Shown here in pieces: positions 35,156 through 43,895 of a stretch of DNA of 64,000 nucleotides; within the stretch, counting starts at the first letter, position 1; every line of letters begins with the position of its first letter. This stretch comes from Oscillospiraceae bacterium (GTDB taxonomy: Bacteria; Bacillota; Clostridia; Oscillospirales; Oscillospiraceae): positions 92,651 through 156,650 of the forward strand of contig JAFRQP010000088.1 in assembly GCA_017428565.1 (NCBI GenBank). Reading direction: 5' to 3'. Made by a program: the position numbers and the translations under genes. The notes beneath the pieces are model-generated. The model saw only the letters and a program-made list of their open reading frames with translations, was not told the origin of the DNA and searched no databases.

Positions 35156-36196
35156 ATGCGGCATATGGGAAGTAAAAGAATTGAAACAGAGAGGCTGCTG
35201 CTGAGGCCCTTTTCGGTCACGGACGCCGAGATCATGTTCCGCAACTGGGCGAGCGATCCGGAGGTCACAAAGTATCTGACCTGGAAGACCCACGACAGCG
35301 TGGAATCCACCCGTGCGATCTGCGCCCTCTGGGAGCAGGAGGCCTGGAAGCCGGACTTCTATCAATGGGCCATCGTACTCAAAGAGCGGAACGAGCCCAT
35401 CGGCAGCATCTCCGTGATCCGGACCAATGAGAAGTACGACTGGGCGGAGCTGGGCTACTGCATCGGCAGGGCCTGGTGGGGCCGGGGCCTCACCGCGGAA
35501 GGGCTCCGTGCCGTGATTGAATATCTGATCCGCGAGGTCGGCTTTCAGCAAGTGCTTGCCTGCCATGACGTGAATAACCCCAATTCCGGCGCCGTCATGC
35601 GAAAGGCCGGCATGAAGAAGCAGGGCGTTCTGCGCCGCAGCGGCAGCAACAACAGCGACCCCTGCTGCGATCTGGCTTACTATTCCATTCTGGCAGAAGA
35701 GCTGGACCGCCCCTCCCCTGCCTTTCGCCCCCTGGCCCGCAGAAAACAGGCGCTGACGAAGGAGAAATGCGTGGAGATCCTGCGGCAGGAAAAGAGGGGC
35801 GTCCTGTCCCTGATCGGCGATGAGGGCTGGCCTTACGGCGTGCCGCACAACCACTGGTACGATCCGGAGAGCGGGAAGATCTATTTCCACAGCGGCGCCA
35901 CGGGGCATAAAATCGACGCTATGCGGAAGGACGCCCGGGCAAGCTTCTGCGTGATGCAGCAGGCGGAGCTCTCCGAGGACGGCTGGTCCTATTATTTCAA
36001 CAGTGTTGTGGTTTTCGGCCGCCTGGAGATCGTCACGGATCACGAGGAGGCGCTGGAGATCAGCCGCAAGCTCTCCTATTGCTTTACCGACGACCGGGAC
36101 TATATCGAGTACGAGGTGGAAAAGGCCGGTTTCCGGGTGCTCTGCTTTGCCCTGACCCCGGAGCATATCAGCGGCAAAAGGGTCCATGAGAAGTAG
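35156..36196 (+). CDS. GNAT acetyltransferase fused to NimA-like FMN-binding domain
   Basis: The 346-residue protein joins two domains. Residues about 8-180 are a RimJ/RimL-type N-acetyltransferase (TERLLLRPF, then the acetyl-CoA loop RAWWGRGLTAEGLRAV). Residues about 198-340 are a pyridoxamine-phosphate-oxidase-like/NimA flavin fold (CVEILRQEKRGVLSL, GKIYFHSGATGHKIDAM). NimA relatives can reduce nitro compounds. Both parts look intact; a shared pathway is inference. The gene appears monocistronic and ends at a strong hairpin. Confidence 0.88.
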   Translation: MRHMGSKRIETERLLLRPFSVTDAEIMFRNWASDPEVTKYLTWKTHDSVESTRAICALWEQEAWKPDFYQWAIVLKERNEPIGSISVIRTNEKYDWAELGYCIGRAWWGRGLTAEGLRAVIEYLIREVGFQQVLACHDVNNPNSGAVMRKAGMKKQGVLRRSGSNNSDPCCDLAYYSILAEELDRPSPAFRPLARRKQALTKEKCVEILRQEKRGVLSLIGDEGWPYGVPHNHWYDPESGKIYFHSGATGHKIDAMRKDARASFCVMQQAELSEDGWSYYFNSVVVFGRLEIVTDHEEALEISRKLSYCFTDDRDYIEYEVEKAGFRVLCFALTPEHISGKRVHEK

Positions 36197-36238
36197 TTTT
36201 GAGATTTGAGTTTAGAGTTTTGAGCCTGAAAAACGATG

Positions 36239-36277
36239 AACCCCCGTCCTGCGCAGCAAACGCAGGTCGGGGGTTTT
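36239..36277. terminator. Bidirectional terminator between GNAT fusion and gpmI
   Basis: The stem CCCCCGTCCTGCG/CGCAGGTCGGGGG is followed by TTTTT on the plus strand and lies between convergent genes. Confidence 0.85.
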
Positions 36278-36298
36278 TCAAAATGCAAAGCTCAAAAC

Positions 36299-37810
36299 TC
36301 ACTTGATGAGGCACTTGCCGGTCATCTCGGCGGGCTGCTCGATGCCGATGAGCTTCAGGATGGTGGGGGCGATGTCAGCCAGGCGGCCGGGCACAAGCGC
36401 GATCCCCTTCTCCCGCACGCAGAAGGGCACAGGATTGGTGGTGTGGGCGGTATTGACCTTGCCGGTCTCGTCAAACATCACGTCGGCGTTGCCGTGGTCG
36501 GCGGTGACCAGAAGCACTACGTCGTCGTGCTTCTCCACCTCGGCGAGGATGCGGCCCATGCAGCCGTCCACGGTCTCCACGGCCTTCACGGCGGCGTCCA
36601 TCACGCCGGTGTGGCCCACCATGTCGCAGTTGGCGAAGTTGCAGACGATCAGAGCGTACTGCTCGGAGGCGATGGCCTCGACGACCTTGTCGGCCACCTT
36701 TTCCGCGCTCATCTGAGGGATCAGATCATAGGTCGCGTACTCCTTGGGAGAAGGCACCAGGCAGCGGTCCTCGCCCACAAACTGCTTTTCCACGCCTCCG
36801 TTGAAGAAGAAGGTGACATGAGCGTACTTCTCCGTCTCCGCCACGCGGAACTGCTTGAGGCCCTTGGCGCTGATCAGATCGCCGATGGTGTTTTCAATGG
36901 CCTCGGGAGGATAGGCGATGGGCAGGGTCAGCGCCTCGTCGTACTGGGCGGTGCAGACGTAGCTGAGAGGATAGACCGTCTTGGGTCGCTCAAACCGGGC
37001 GAAATCGGGCAGATTCAGCGCCCAGGTCATTTCACGGGCCCGGTCCGGGCGGAAGTTCATGAAGATGACGCTGTCGCCCTGGTTGATGGCGCCGTCCCTG
37101 CAGACCACGGTGGGCTCCATAAACTCGTCGGTCACGCCCTGGGCATAGCTGTCCTCCACCGCCTTCACAGGATCGGATGCCTCCACGCCCTCGCCGCAGA
37201 CGATGGCGCGATAGCCCTTCTCCACGCGGTCCCAACGCTTGTCCCGATCCATGCCCCAGAAGCGGCCCTGGATCGTGGCGATCTTGGCGTTGCCAAGAGC
37301 CTCGCACTTCTCATGCAGCGCCTTCACAAAGCCGGCGCCGCTGGTGGGCGGCACGTCGCGCCCATCCAGAAAGCAGTGGACATAGACCTGCTCCACGCCA
37401 CGGGCCTTCGCCATATCCAGGATGCCGAAGATGTGGGTGATGTGACTGTGCACGCCGCCGTCGGAGAGCAGGCCCATGATGTGCAGGGCCTTGCCATTGG
37501 CCTTCGCGTCTTCGATCGCCTTGATATAGACCTTGTTCTCAAAAAACTTGCCGGTCCGGATCTCCTGGCTGATCTTGGGCAGGATCTGGAACACCACGCG
37601 GCCCGCGCCGATGTTGGTGTGTCCCACCTCGGAGTTGCCCATCTGCCCCTCGGGCAGGCCCACGTCCAGACCGCTGGCCTGGAGCCGGGTGCAGGGATAG
37701 TCCGCAAAGAGCTTGTCCAGATTGGGCTTCTTGGCCTGGGCGATGGCGTTGCCCGCGGTGGGCGGGGCGATGCCAAAGCCGTCCAGGATGATAAAAACCG
37801 CTTTCTTCAT
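36299..37810 (-). CDS. gpmI: 2,3-bisphosphoglycerate-independent phosphoglycerate mutase
   Basis: The 503-residue, Mn-dependent enzyme interconverts 3- and 2-phosphoglycerate. It begins KKAVFIILDGFG with the metal Asp, has the phosphoserine loop MGNSEVGHTNIGAGR (near 60-75) and a C-terminal TADHGNAD. ATG 37810 gives normal length; the frame is open 19 codons further without homology. It is the last gene of the pgk-tpiA-gpmI glycolytic run. Confidence 0.96.
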   Translation of the reverse strand: MKKAVFIILDGFGIAPPTAGNAIAQAKKPNLDKLFADYPCTRLQASGLDVGLPEGQMGNSEVGHTNIGAGRVVFQILPKISQEIRTGKFFENKVYIKAIEDAKANGKALHIMGLLSDGGVHSHITHIFGILDMAKARGVEQVYVHCFLDGRDVPPTSGAGFVKALHEKCEALGNAKIATIQGRFWGMDRDKRWDRVEKGYRAIVCGEGVEASDPVKAVEDSYAQGVTDEFMEPTVVCRDGAINQGDSVIFMNFRPDRAREMTWALNLPDFARFERPKTVYPLSYVCTAQYDEALTLPIAYPPEAIENTIGDLISAKGLKQFRVAETEKYAHVTFFFNGGVEKQFVGEDRCLVPSPKEYATYDLIPQMSAEKVADKVVEAIASEQYALIVCNFANCDMVGHTGVMDAAVKAVETVDGCMGRILAEVEKHDDVVLLVTADHGNADVMFDETGKVNTAHTTNPVPFCVREKGIALVPGRLADIAPTILKLIGIEQPAEMTGKCLIK

Positions 37811-37885
37811 AGAAGAGATTTTCCTTTCTGACTCAATTCGCGAGGGGGATGCAGCGAAAGCTTGCATCCCCCGGGAAAGCTCCGC

Positions 37886-38659
37886 TCAGCCCTGGGCGGT
37901 AGCGGCGATGATGGAGGCAAAATCCGCGGGCTTCAGGGAAGCGCCGCCGATAAGACCGCCGTCGATGTCCGGCTGGGCCAGCAGCTCCGCCGCGTTCTTG
38001 GCGTTCATGCTGCCGCCGTAGAGGATGCTGACCGCGCGGGCGGGACGGGCGCCGTAGATCTTGCGGACGACGGCGCGGATGCCCTCGCAGACTTCCTGGG
38101 CCTGCTCGGCGGTAGCGGTCTTGCCGGTGCCGATGGCCCAGATGGGCTCATAGGCGATGACACAGCGGCGCAGCTGAGTGGCGTCGATGCCGGAGAGGGC
38201 GGCCTTGACCTGGTAAGCCACATACTCCATGGTCAGATCCATCTCCCGCTGCTCCAGGCTCTCACCCACGCAGATAATGGGGGCGATGCCCTTGGCCAGC
38301 AGGGCCTTGGCCTTGGCGTTGACGAGCATATCGTCCTCGCCGTGGTACTGACGGCGCTCGCTGTGGCCGACGATGCAGTATTTGGCGCCGATATCCGCCA
38401 GCTGGGCGGCGGAGATCTCACCGGTGTACGCGCCCTTTTCATACTTGGACACGTCCTGGGCACCGGCGGCGACCTTGCAGTCCTTGCCGGCGCGGATCAG
38501 AGCGGGGACCATCACGGCGGGGGCGCAGAGCACCACATCGCAGGTCTTGGCCTTGGGCATGTTGGCCTTGAGCTCTTCCATGAAGGGCTTGATGGTGGAG
38601 GCAAGCTGGTTCATCTTCCAGTTGCCGGCAATGATGGTTTTACGATACTTTCTGTTCAT
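37886..38659 (-). CDS. tpiA: Triosephosphate isomerase
   Basis: The 257-residue TIM barrel has IIAGNWKMN (catalytic Lys), VGHSERRQY (His) and AYEPIWAIGTG (Glu), so all catalytic residues are present. ATG 38659 lies just after an AAGGAAAGGATGA segment that is the 3' end of the palindromic repeat in the pgk-tpiA gap. It is followed by gpmI. Confidence 0.96.
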   Translation of the reverse strand: MNRKYRKTIIAGNWKMNQLASTIKPFMEELKANMPKAKTCDVVLCAPAVMVPALIRAGKDCKVAAGAQDVSKYEKGAYTGEISAAQLADIGAKYCIVGHSERRQYHGEDDMLVNAKAKALLAKGIAPIICVGESLEQREMDLTMEYVAYQVKAALSGIDATQLRRCVIAYEPIWAIGTGKTATAEQAQEVCEGIRAVVRKIYGARPARAVSILYGGSMNAKNAAELLAQPDIDGGLIGGASLKPADFASIIAATAQG

Positions 38660-38662
38660 TTC

Positions 38663-38747
38663 AATCATCCTTTCCTTATAGGCTCCCTCCATGAGGGAGC
38701 TGTCATCCGCCGTCTCACGGAAGGCGGATGACTGAGGGAGTCCCCCA
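38663..38747 (-). repeat. Palindromic repeat element supplying the tpiA ribosome binding site
   Basis: Read on the minus strand the element runs CTCCCTCAG, an imperfect hairpin around ATCCGCC/GGCGGAT, AGCTCCCTC paired with GAGGGAGC, then CTATAAGGAAAGGA. The same plan and the same GGGAGCCTATAAGGAA tail occur upstream of recA at 53691-53748. The tail acts as Shine-Dalgarno region for tpiA. Confidence 0.75.
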
Positions 38748-38762
38748 ATGTGTTATCAGCGC

Positions 38763-40028
38763 TTACTTGTCCAGCAGGCAGGCCACGCCGGGCAGCTCCT
38801 TGCCTTCCAGGAACTCCAGGGAGGCGCCGCCGCCGGTGGAGATGTGGGTGATCTTGTCGGCAAAGCCAAGCTTTTCCACCGCGGAAGCGGAGTCGCCGCC
38901 GCCCACGATGGTGACAGCGCCGCTCTCGGCCAGGGCGCGGGCCATGGCCTTGGTGCCTTCGGCGAAGGCGGGGAACTCGAACACGCCCATGGGTCCGTTC
39001 CACACGATGGTGCCGGCACCCTTCACAGCGGCGGCGAAGAGCTCGCGGGTCTTGGGACCGATGTCCATGCCCATCAGATCGTCGGAGATATCGCCCTCCA
39101 CCAGGACGGGCTCAGCCTCGGCGGCAAACTCTGCGGCGCAGATGTTGTCCACCGGCAGCAGGAACTGCACGCCTTTGGCCTCGGCCTTGGCGATCATGTC
39201 CTTGGCGTAGTCGATGCGGTCAGCCTCCAGCAGAGACTTGCCGATCAGATAGCCCTGGGCGGCCTTGAAGGTGTAGGCCATGCCGCCGCCGATGATGATG
39301 GTGTCGGCCTTCTCCAGGAGATTGTTGATGACGTTGATCTTGTCAGAGACCTTGGCGCCGCCCAGCACGGCCACGAAGGGACGCACGGGATTCTCCAGCG
39401 CCTTGCCCATGATCTCCAGCTCCTTGGCCACCAGCAGACCGCTGACGGCGGGCAGGTAGGCGGCGACACCGGCGGTGGAGGCGTGAGCGCGGTGCACGGT
39501 GCCGAAGGCGTCGGACACATAGAGCTCGGCCATGTCGGCCAGCTTCTTGGCGAAGGCGGGGTCGTTCTTGGTCTCGCCCTTATCGAAGCGCAGGTTCTCC
39601 AGCAGCATGATCTGGCCGGGCTGCAGCGCGGCGGCCTTGGCCTGCGCGTCCTCGCCGATGGTGTCCTTGGCAAAGATCACTTCCTGGCCCAGCAGCTCGC
39701 TCAGATGCGCGGCAACGGGAGCAAGGGTCAGCTTCTTCAGGGATTTCTCCCACTCCTCACGGGTGACGTCCTCTGCGTTCTTGCCCTTCTCGACCTGCTT
39801 TTTCACGTAGCTGTCGAAGGTGGCGACAGGCTTGCCCAGGTGGGAGCAGGCGATGACGGCCGCGCCCTGCTCCAGCAGATAGCGGATGGTGGGCAGCGCC
39901 GCGACGATGCGCTTGTCGCTGGTGATGGCGCCGGTTTTCTTATCCTGGGGGACGTTGAAATCGCAGCGGAGCAATACCTTCTTGCCCTTCACATCGATGT
40001 CATAGATGGTCTTTTTGTTGTAGTTCAT
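38763..40028 (-). CDS. pgk: Phosphoglycerate kinase
   Basis: The 421-residue enzyme makes ATP from 1,3-bisphosphoglycerate. It has the substrate-binding LLRCDFNVP (about 18-26), SHLGKP, the hinge, and the nucleotide motifs GGGDSASA and STGGGASLE near the end. About 25 extra charged residues follow SHLGKP compared with compact pgk proteins. It lies 36 bases after trmL and is followed by the repeat element and tpiA. Confidence 0.96.
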   Translation of the reverse strand: MNYNKKTIYDIDVKGKKVLLRCDFNVPQDKKTGAITSDKRIVAALPTIRYLLEQGAAVIACSHLGKPVATFDSYVKKQVEKGKNAEDVTREEWEKSLKKLTLAPVAAHLSELLGQEVIFAKDTIGEDAQAKAAALQPGQIMLLENLRFDKGETKNDPAFAKKLADMAELYVSDAFGTVHRAHASTAGVAAYLPAVSGLLVAKELEIMGKALENPVRPFVAVLGGAKVSDKINVINNLLEKADTIIIGGGMAYTFKAAQGYLIGKSLLEADRIDYAKDMIAKAEAKGVQFLLPVDNICAAEFAAEAEPVLVEGDISDDLMGMDIGPKTRELFAAAVKGAGTIVWNGPMGVFEFPAFAEGTKAMARALAESGAVTIVGGGDSASAVEKLGFADKITHISTGGGASLEFLEGKELPGVACLLDK

Positions 40029-40064
40029 CTTGTATCCTCCTAAAATGATTTTGGATTTCCGAAT

Positions 40065-40550
40065 TTATCGGACCGACATTTCGCCGGTCCCTGTCAGGCC
40101 GGGAAAGCCCTGCTGCCGCAGCGCCTCATAGGCCAGAACAGCCACAGAATTGGAGAGGTTGAGGCTTCGCGCCTCCGAGATCATGGGGATGCGGATACAG
40201 CGGTCCCGGTACTTTTCCCGGAGCCAAAGAGGAAGCCCGGTCGTCTCCTTGCCGAACATCAGCGTCGTGTTTCCGGAAAAATCAGCGTCGCAGTAAGCAC
40301 GGGGCGCCTTGGTTGTTGCAAGCCAAAGACCCTGACCTCCCCTCTTCGCAAAGTATTCGTCCAGATTTTCGTACACGGAGATATCCACCAGATGCCAGTA
40401 GTCCAGACCGCAGCGCTTGACCCATTTGTCCGAAATATCAAAGCCCAGGGGCTTGATGAGATGGAGTCTCGCTCCGGTGCAGGCGCAGGTGCGGGCGATC
40501 GCCCCCGTGTTGTGCGGAATTTCCGGCTCCACCAGCACGATATCCAGCAC
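40065..40550 (-). CDS. trmL: tRNA (cytidine(34)-2'-O)-methyltransferase TrmL
   Basis: The 161-residue SPOUT enzyme methylates the wobble ribose of tRNA-Leu isoacceptors. It begins LDIVLVEPEIPHNTGAIARTC and has the knot motifs FGKETTGLP and IPMISEARSLNLSNSVAV. The start is GTG 40550 after GGGGGTG. It is first in the trmL-pgk-tpiA-gpmI run. Confidence 0.94.
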   Translation of the reverse strand: MLDIVLVEPEIPHNTGAIARTCACTGARLHLIKPLGFDISDKWVKRCGLDYWHLVDISVYENLDEYFAKRGGQGLWLATTKAPRAYCDADFSGNTTLMFGKETTGLPLWLREKYRDRCIRIPMISEARSLNLSNSVAVLAYEALRQQGFPGLTGTGEMSVR

Positions 40551-40593
40551 GCTTTCACCCCCGCTTTGGTATCACATCCTTCTTTTCGAGGAC

Positions 40594-40602
40594 ATTATAG
40601 CA
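40594..40602 (-). promoter_or_regulatory. Extended -10 promoter of the trmL-pgk run
   Basis: Minus strand TGCTATAAT combines a perfect -10 with the TGn extension; no good -35 is visible at 17 bases. It lies 44 bases before the GTG start. Confidence 0.6.
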
Positions 40603-40648
40603 CGCTTTATCAAAAAATCATGTACTTTTTTACAATTTTTCATGATTC

Positions 40649-40677
40649 TTGCAATATCCATAAATTTCAGGTATAAT
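40649..40677 (+). promoter_or_regulatory. Promoter of the radical SAM gene
   Basis: -35 TTGCAA (40649-40654), 17-base spacer, perfect -10 TATAAT (40672-40677), 70 bases before the ATG. Confidence 0.75.
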
Positions 40678-40747
40678 CCATCCCGGAAATGCCTGGTTTT
40701 ATGTTCAAAATGCCAAAAAACAAAAAAGATTCCAAGGAATTGCCATT

Positions 40748-41641
40748 ATGGACGTTTTTTGTAACGATTGCCCCCGCCAATGTGGGGCAAAAAGAGGAAA
40801 CAGCCTGCGGGGCGGGATCTGTCGCTCCCCTGCCCTTCCCATGGTTGCGCGGGCGGCTCCCCACTATGGCGAGGAGCCCTGCATCAGCGGGACAAGAGGC
40901 TCCGGAACCATCTTTTTCACCGGATGCAATCTGCGCTGCGTCTTCTGCCAGAACCGGGAGATCAGCCGCGGCGAGGGCGGCATGCCGCTCACGGTGCCCC
41001 AGCTGCGGGACACAATGCTGCGGCTGCGGGATCAGGGCGTGCACAACATCAACCTGGTCACGGGTGCCCACTTTGTCCGGCCCATAGCAGAGGCGCTTTC
41101 CGGGCTGGAGCTGGGCATCCCCGTGGTTTGGAACAGCTCCGGCTACGAGAGCGTGGAGAGTCTTCGCATGCTGGAGGGACTGGTACAGGTCTGGCTGCCG
41201 GATTTCAAGTACTGGAAAAGCGATCTGGCCAGGCGCTATTCCCTGGCGGAGGATTACCCCGCGGTCGCCGCCGCCGCCATTCGGGAGATGTATCGGCAGG
41301 CGGGACCCTTCGAACTGGACGCAGAGGGAATATTGCGCAAAGGCGTGCTGATCCGCCATCTGATTCTGCCAGGACAGGATCTGAACGCCATGGACGTGAT
41401 CGATTTCGCGGCGGAGGAATTTCCCGCGGGAAGCGTGCTCTTCTCCCTTATGAGCCAGTACACCCCCATGCCGGGGCTGGAACGCTTCCCGGAACTGCAG
41501 AATCGGGTAGACGCCGAGACCAACGAGCGGCTGATCGCCTACATGGAAAAGCGGGGCCTGGAGGGCTTCTGGCAGGAGATGGACGCCGCCACGGATGAGA
41601 TGATCCCCGCCTTCGACGGAACGGGCGTCGATCCCGCTTGA
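40748..41641 (+). CDS. Radical SAM protein, pyruvate formate-lyase activase-like
   Basis: The 297-residue protein has the [4Fe-4S]/SAM motif CNLRCVFC (CxxxCxxC, about 59-66) and an N-terminal cysteine group (CNDCPRQCG, about 5-13) seen in the putative pyruvate-formate-lyase-activating/glycyl-radical activase subgroup. Several later cysteines of full activases are absent, and no glycyl-radical enzyme gene is next to it, so its substrate is unknown. AAGGA lies upstream of ATG 40748. Confidence 0.85.
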   Translation: MDVFCNDCPRQCGAKRGNSLRGGICRSPALPMVARAAPHYGEEPCISGTRGSGTIFFTGCNLRCVFCQNREISRGEGGMPLTVPQLRDTMLRLRDQGVHNINLVTGAHFVRPIAEALSGLELGIPVVWNSSGYESVESLRMLEGLVQVWLPDFKYWKSDLARRYSLAEDYPAVAAAAIREMYRQAGPFELDAEGILRKGVLIRHLILPGQDLNAMDVIDFAAEEFPAGSVLFSLMSQYTPMPGLERFPELQNRVDAETNERLIAYMEKRGLEGFWQEMDAATDEMIPAFDGTGVDPA

Positions 41642-41667
41642 AGATCTGTACTCGATTGGAATATTGC

Positions 41668-41696
41668 TTGACAAACCCGGCGCAGGAACGCATAAT
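41668..41696 (+). promoter_or_regulatory. Sigma-A promoter of the FMN hydroxyacid oxidase gene
   Basis: Perfect -35 TTGACA (41668-41673), 17-base spacer, -10 CATAAT (41691-41696), 35 bases before the ATG, which has AGGAGG upstream. Confidence 0.8.
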
Positions 41697-41731
41697 CGAA
41701 ACAGATACATAAATAGAAGGAGGCTTCCCCC

Positions 41732-42751
41732 ATGACCTATCCCGAAGTTCTGGCTGCCGCCAGAGAATGCATCGGCCCCTACTGCAAGGCTTGCCCCGTC
41801 TGCAACGGCCGCGCCTGCGGCAACGCCATGCCCGGCCCCGGCTGCAAATACCCCGGCGCCACTGCCGCGCGCAACTATGACAAGTGGCAGGAGATCTTTG
41901 TGAACATGGACACCCTGTGCAGGAACGTGGATCCCGACATTTCCTTTGAGATGTTCGGCCACCGCTTTGCCGCCCCCATCTTCGCAGCTCCCCTTGGCGC
42001 AGTGGACATGCACTACGGCCCCAAGCACACCGACTTTAGCTACAACTCCATCCTGGTGCCCGCCGCGGCCAATTACGGTGTGGCCGCCCTGACTGGCGAC
42101 GGCGTCAATCCCGAGATCATGAAGAGCGCCGTGCAGGATATGGCCAAGGTCGGCGGCATGGGCATCCCCACCATCAAGCCCTGGAACAAGGAATTCGTGT
42201 TTGAAAAGCTGGACATCGTGGAGCAGGCGGACGTGTTCGCCGTGGCCATGGACGTGGACGGCGCGGGCCTCCCCTTCCTGAAGGCCATGAACCCCAATGC
42301 CGGCAGCAAGTCCGTGGACGAGATGCGGGAGATCATCGACTACGCGGGACGACCCTTCATCATCAAGGGCATCATGACCGTCGCCGGCGCCCGCAAGGCC
42401 GTGGAGGCCGGCGCAAACGCCATCGTGGTCTCCAACCACGGCGGCCGCGTGCAGGGCGGCGTGCCCTCCACCGCCGAGGTGCTGCCCGCCATCGCCGACG
42501 CGGTGAAGGACCGCATCACCATCCTGGTGGACGGCGGCATCCGCTCCGGCGTGGACGTGTTCCGCGCGCTGGCCCTCGGCGCCGACGGCGTGCTCATCGG
42601 CCGCCCCATCCTCAACGCCATCTACGGCGCGGGCGAGGAGGGCTTCAAGATCTTCATGGACAAGATCGTGGGCGAACTGAAGTCCACCATGACCATGTGC
42701 GGCACCGCCACCCTCAAGGACATCAACCGCAGCAACATCTGGCAGGGCTGA
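41732..42751 (+). CDS. FMN-dependent alpha-hydroxy-acid oxidase/dehydrogenase
   Basis: The 339-residue protein matches the glycolate/lactate oxidase (FMN_dh) family: TIM-barrel FMN motifs, the catalytic VSNHGGR, LVDGGIRSGVDVFRALALGA and IGRP. It likely oxidises L-lactate or a related 2-hydroxy acid in the cytosol. The N-terminus carries six cysteines in residues about 13-38 (CIGPYCKACPVCNGRAC...), more than needed for the FMN fold; they could bind metal or an Fe-S cluster. Own promoter and terminator. Confidence 0.88.
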   Translation: MTYPEVLAAARECIGPYCKACPVCNGRACGNAMPGPGCKYPGATAARNYDKWQEIFVNMDTLCRNVDPDISFEMFGHRFAAPIFAAPLGAVDMHYGPKHTDFSYNSILVPAAANYGVAALTGDGVNPEIMKSAVQDMAKVGGMGIPTIKPWNKEFVFEKLDIVEQADVFAVAMDVDGAGLPFLKAMNPNAGSKSVDEMREIIDYAGRPFIIKGIMTVAGARKAVEAGANAIVVSNHGGRVQGGVPSTAEVLPAIADAVKDRITILVDGGIRSGVDVFRALALGADGVLIGRPILNAIYGAGEEGFKIFMDKIVGELKSTMTMCGTATLKDINRSNIWQG

Positions 42752-42775
42752 TTCGCAAAACCTGCAGACATAGCA

Positions 42776-42822
42776 ACAATACAGCAGCCCCCGCGCTTTT
42801 GCGCGGGGGCTGCTGTATTGTT
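42776..42822. terminator. Strong hairpin between convergent genes
   Basis: A long perfect stem (AACAATACAGCAGCCCCCGCGC and its complement) with a 3-4 base loop. T-runs are short, but it is placed as shared terminator for the oxidase and the kinase genes. Confidence 0.75.
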
Positions 42823-42830
42823 GGGAAAGA

Positions 42831-43895
42831 TCAGATCCCGGTTTCTTCCCGGACGATGCGGGCCATGTCGTCCCACTTCTGCTCCATGTCCTCCACCAGC
42901 TTGAACTGGGTGTGGGCCCGGTCCAGGTTGTGCTTCTCCCGCTCGATGGCGAAGTACTTATCACCCTTGAGATAGTCCGTCAAAAAGCGCATGCCGCACT
43001 CCAGGGTCATGGTGTATGCGCCCTGGGGCAGCATCCGGATCTCCTCCGGGGTCAGACTAGGGCAGGCCTCGCAAAAGCCGCGCACAAAGATGCGGAACAG
43101 CTCCAGATCCAGGGAGACCTTGCTCAGATCCGTCTCGTCCTCGGATGCGGTGGAGGCGCCGTAGCGGATGGCGTCGCCGAAGTCGTAGACCGAGAGGCCG
43201 GGCATCACGGTGTCCAGGTCGATGACGCAGATGGCCTTGCGGGTGTCCTTGTCCATGAGAACGTTGTTGATCTTGGTGTCGTTGTGGGTGGCCCGGGTGG
43301 GAAGACTGCCGTCCCGCATCATGCGGTGCAGCATGCAGCCCCGGTCCTCCCGGTCCAGCAGGAAACGGATCTCCCGCTCCACTTCACGTTTCCGACCCAT
43401 CTCGTCCCGCTGGATCGCCTCCCGCAGCTGGCGGTAGCGGTCCACGGTATTGTGGAAGTTTTCGATGGTCTCTTCCAGCTGCTCGGCGGGAAAATCGTTC
43501 AGCGCGTACTGGAAATGCCCGAAGGCCCTGGCGCACTCGTAAAAGTCCTCCAGACTGTCCGGCCGCTGCAGACAGATGCTGTTGTCCACATAGCGATAGG
43601 CCCGCCAGGCGCCGCCCAGACCGTCGTCGTAATAGCTCTGGCCCTCCTTGGTGGTCAGATACCGGATCATGGGCATCCTGCCGCTCCGCTGCTTTTTGAG
43701 GAAGCCGCTGATGGCGCTCATGTTGTTCATAATGGCGTTGACATTAGGGAACACATACTGGTTGATCCATTGCAGGATATACTGACTGCCGGTATCCGTG
43801 CCGATCAGATAGGTCTCGTGGATGTGACCGCTTTTGATCTGCTCGCAGGCGCAGGGTTTGCCGTCCGTGGGAAAATGATAAATGGCCTCTTTCAT
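42831..43895 (-). CDS. Aminoglycoside phosphotransferase-fold sugar kinase (NahK-like)
   Basis: The 354-residue protein has the APH/choline kinase fold: THNDTKINNVLMD (catalytic Asp and metal Asn) and VIDLDTVMPGLSVYDFGDAIRYG. This pattern is seen in N-acetylhexosamine 1-kinases and homoserine-kinase-like proteins. The neighbour overlapping by four bases is an MFS transporter, so uptake and 1-phosphorylation of a host-derived amino sugar is plausible; substrate is not proven. Confidence 0.85.
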   Translation of the reverse strand: MKEAIYHFPTDGKPCACEQIKSGHIHETYLIGTDTGSQYILQWINQYVFPNVNAIMNNMSAISGFLKKQRSGRMPMIRYLTTKEGQSYYDDGLGGAWRAYRYVDNSICLQRPDSLEDFYECARAFGHFQYALNDFPAEQLEETIENFHNTVDRYRQLREAIQRDEMGRKREVEREIRFLLDREDRGCMLHRMMRDGSLPTRATHNDTKINNVLMDKDTRKAICVIDLDTVMPGLSVYDFGDAIRYGASTASEDETDLSKVSLDLELFRIFVRGFCEACPSLTPEEIRMLPQGAYTMTLECGMRFLTDYLKGDKYFAIEREKHNLDRAHTQFKLVEDMEQKWDDMARIVREETGI

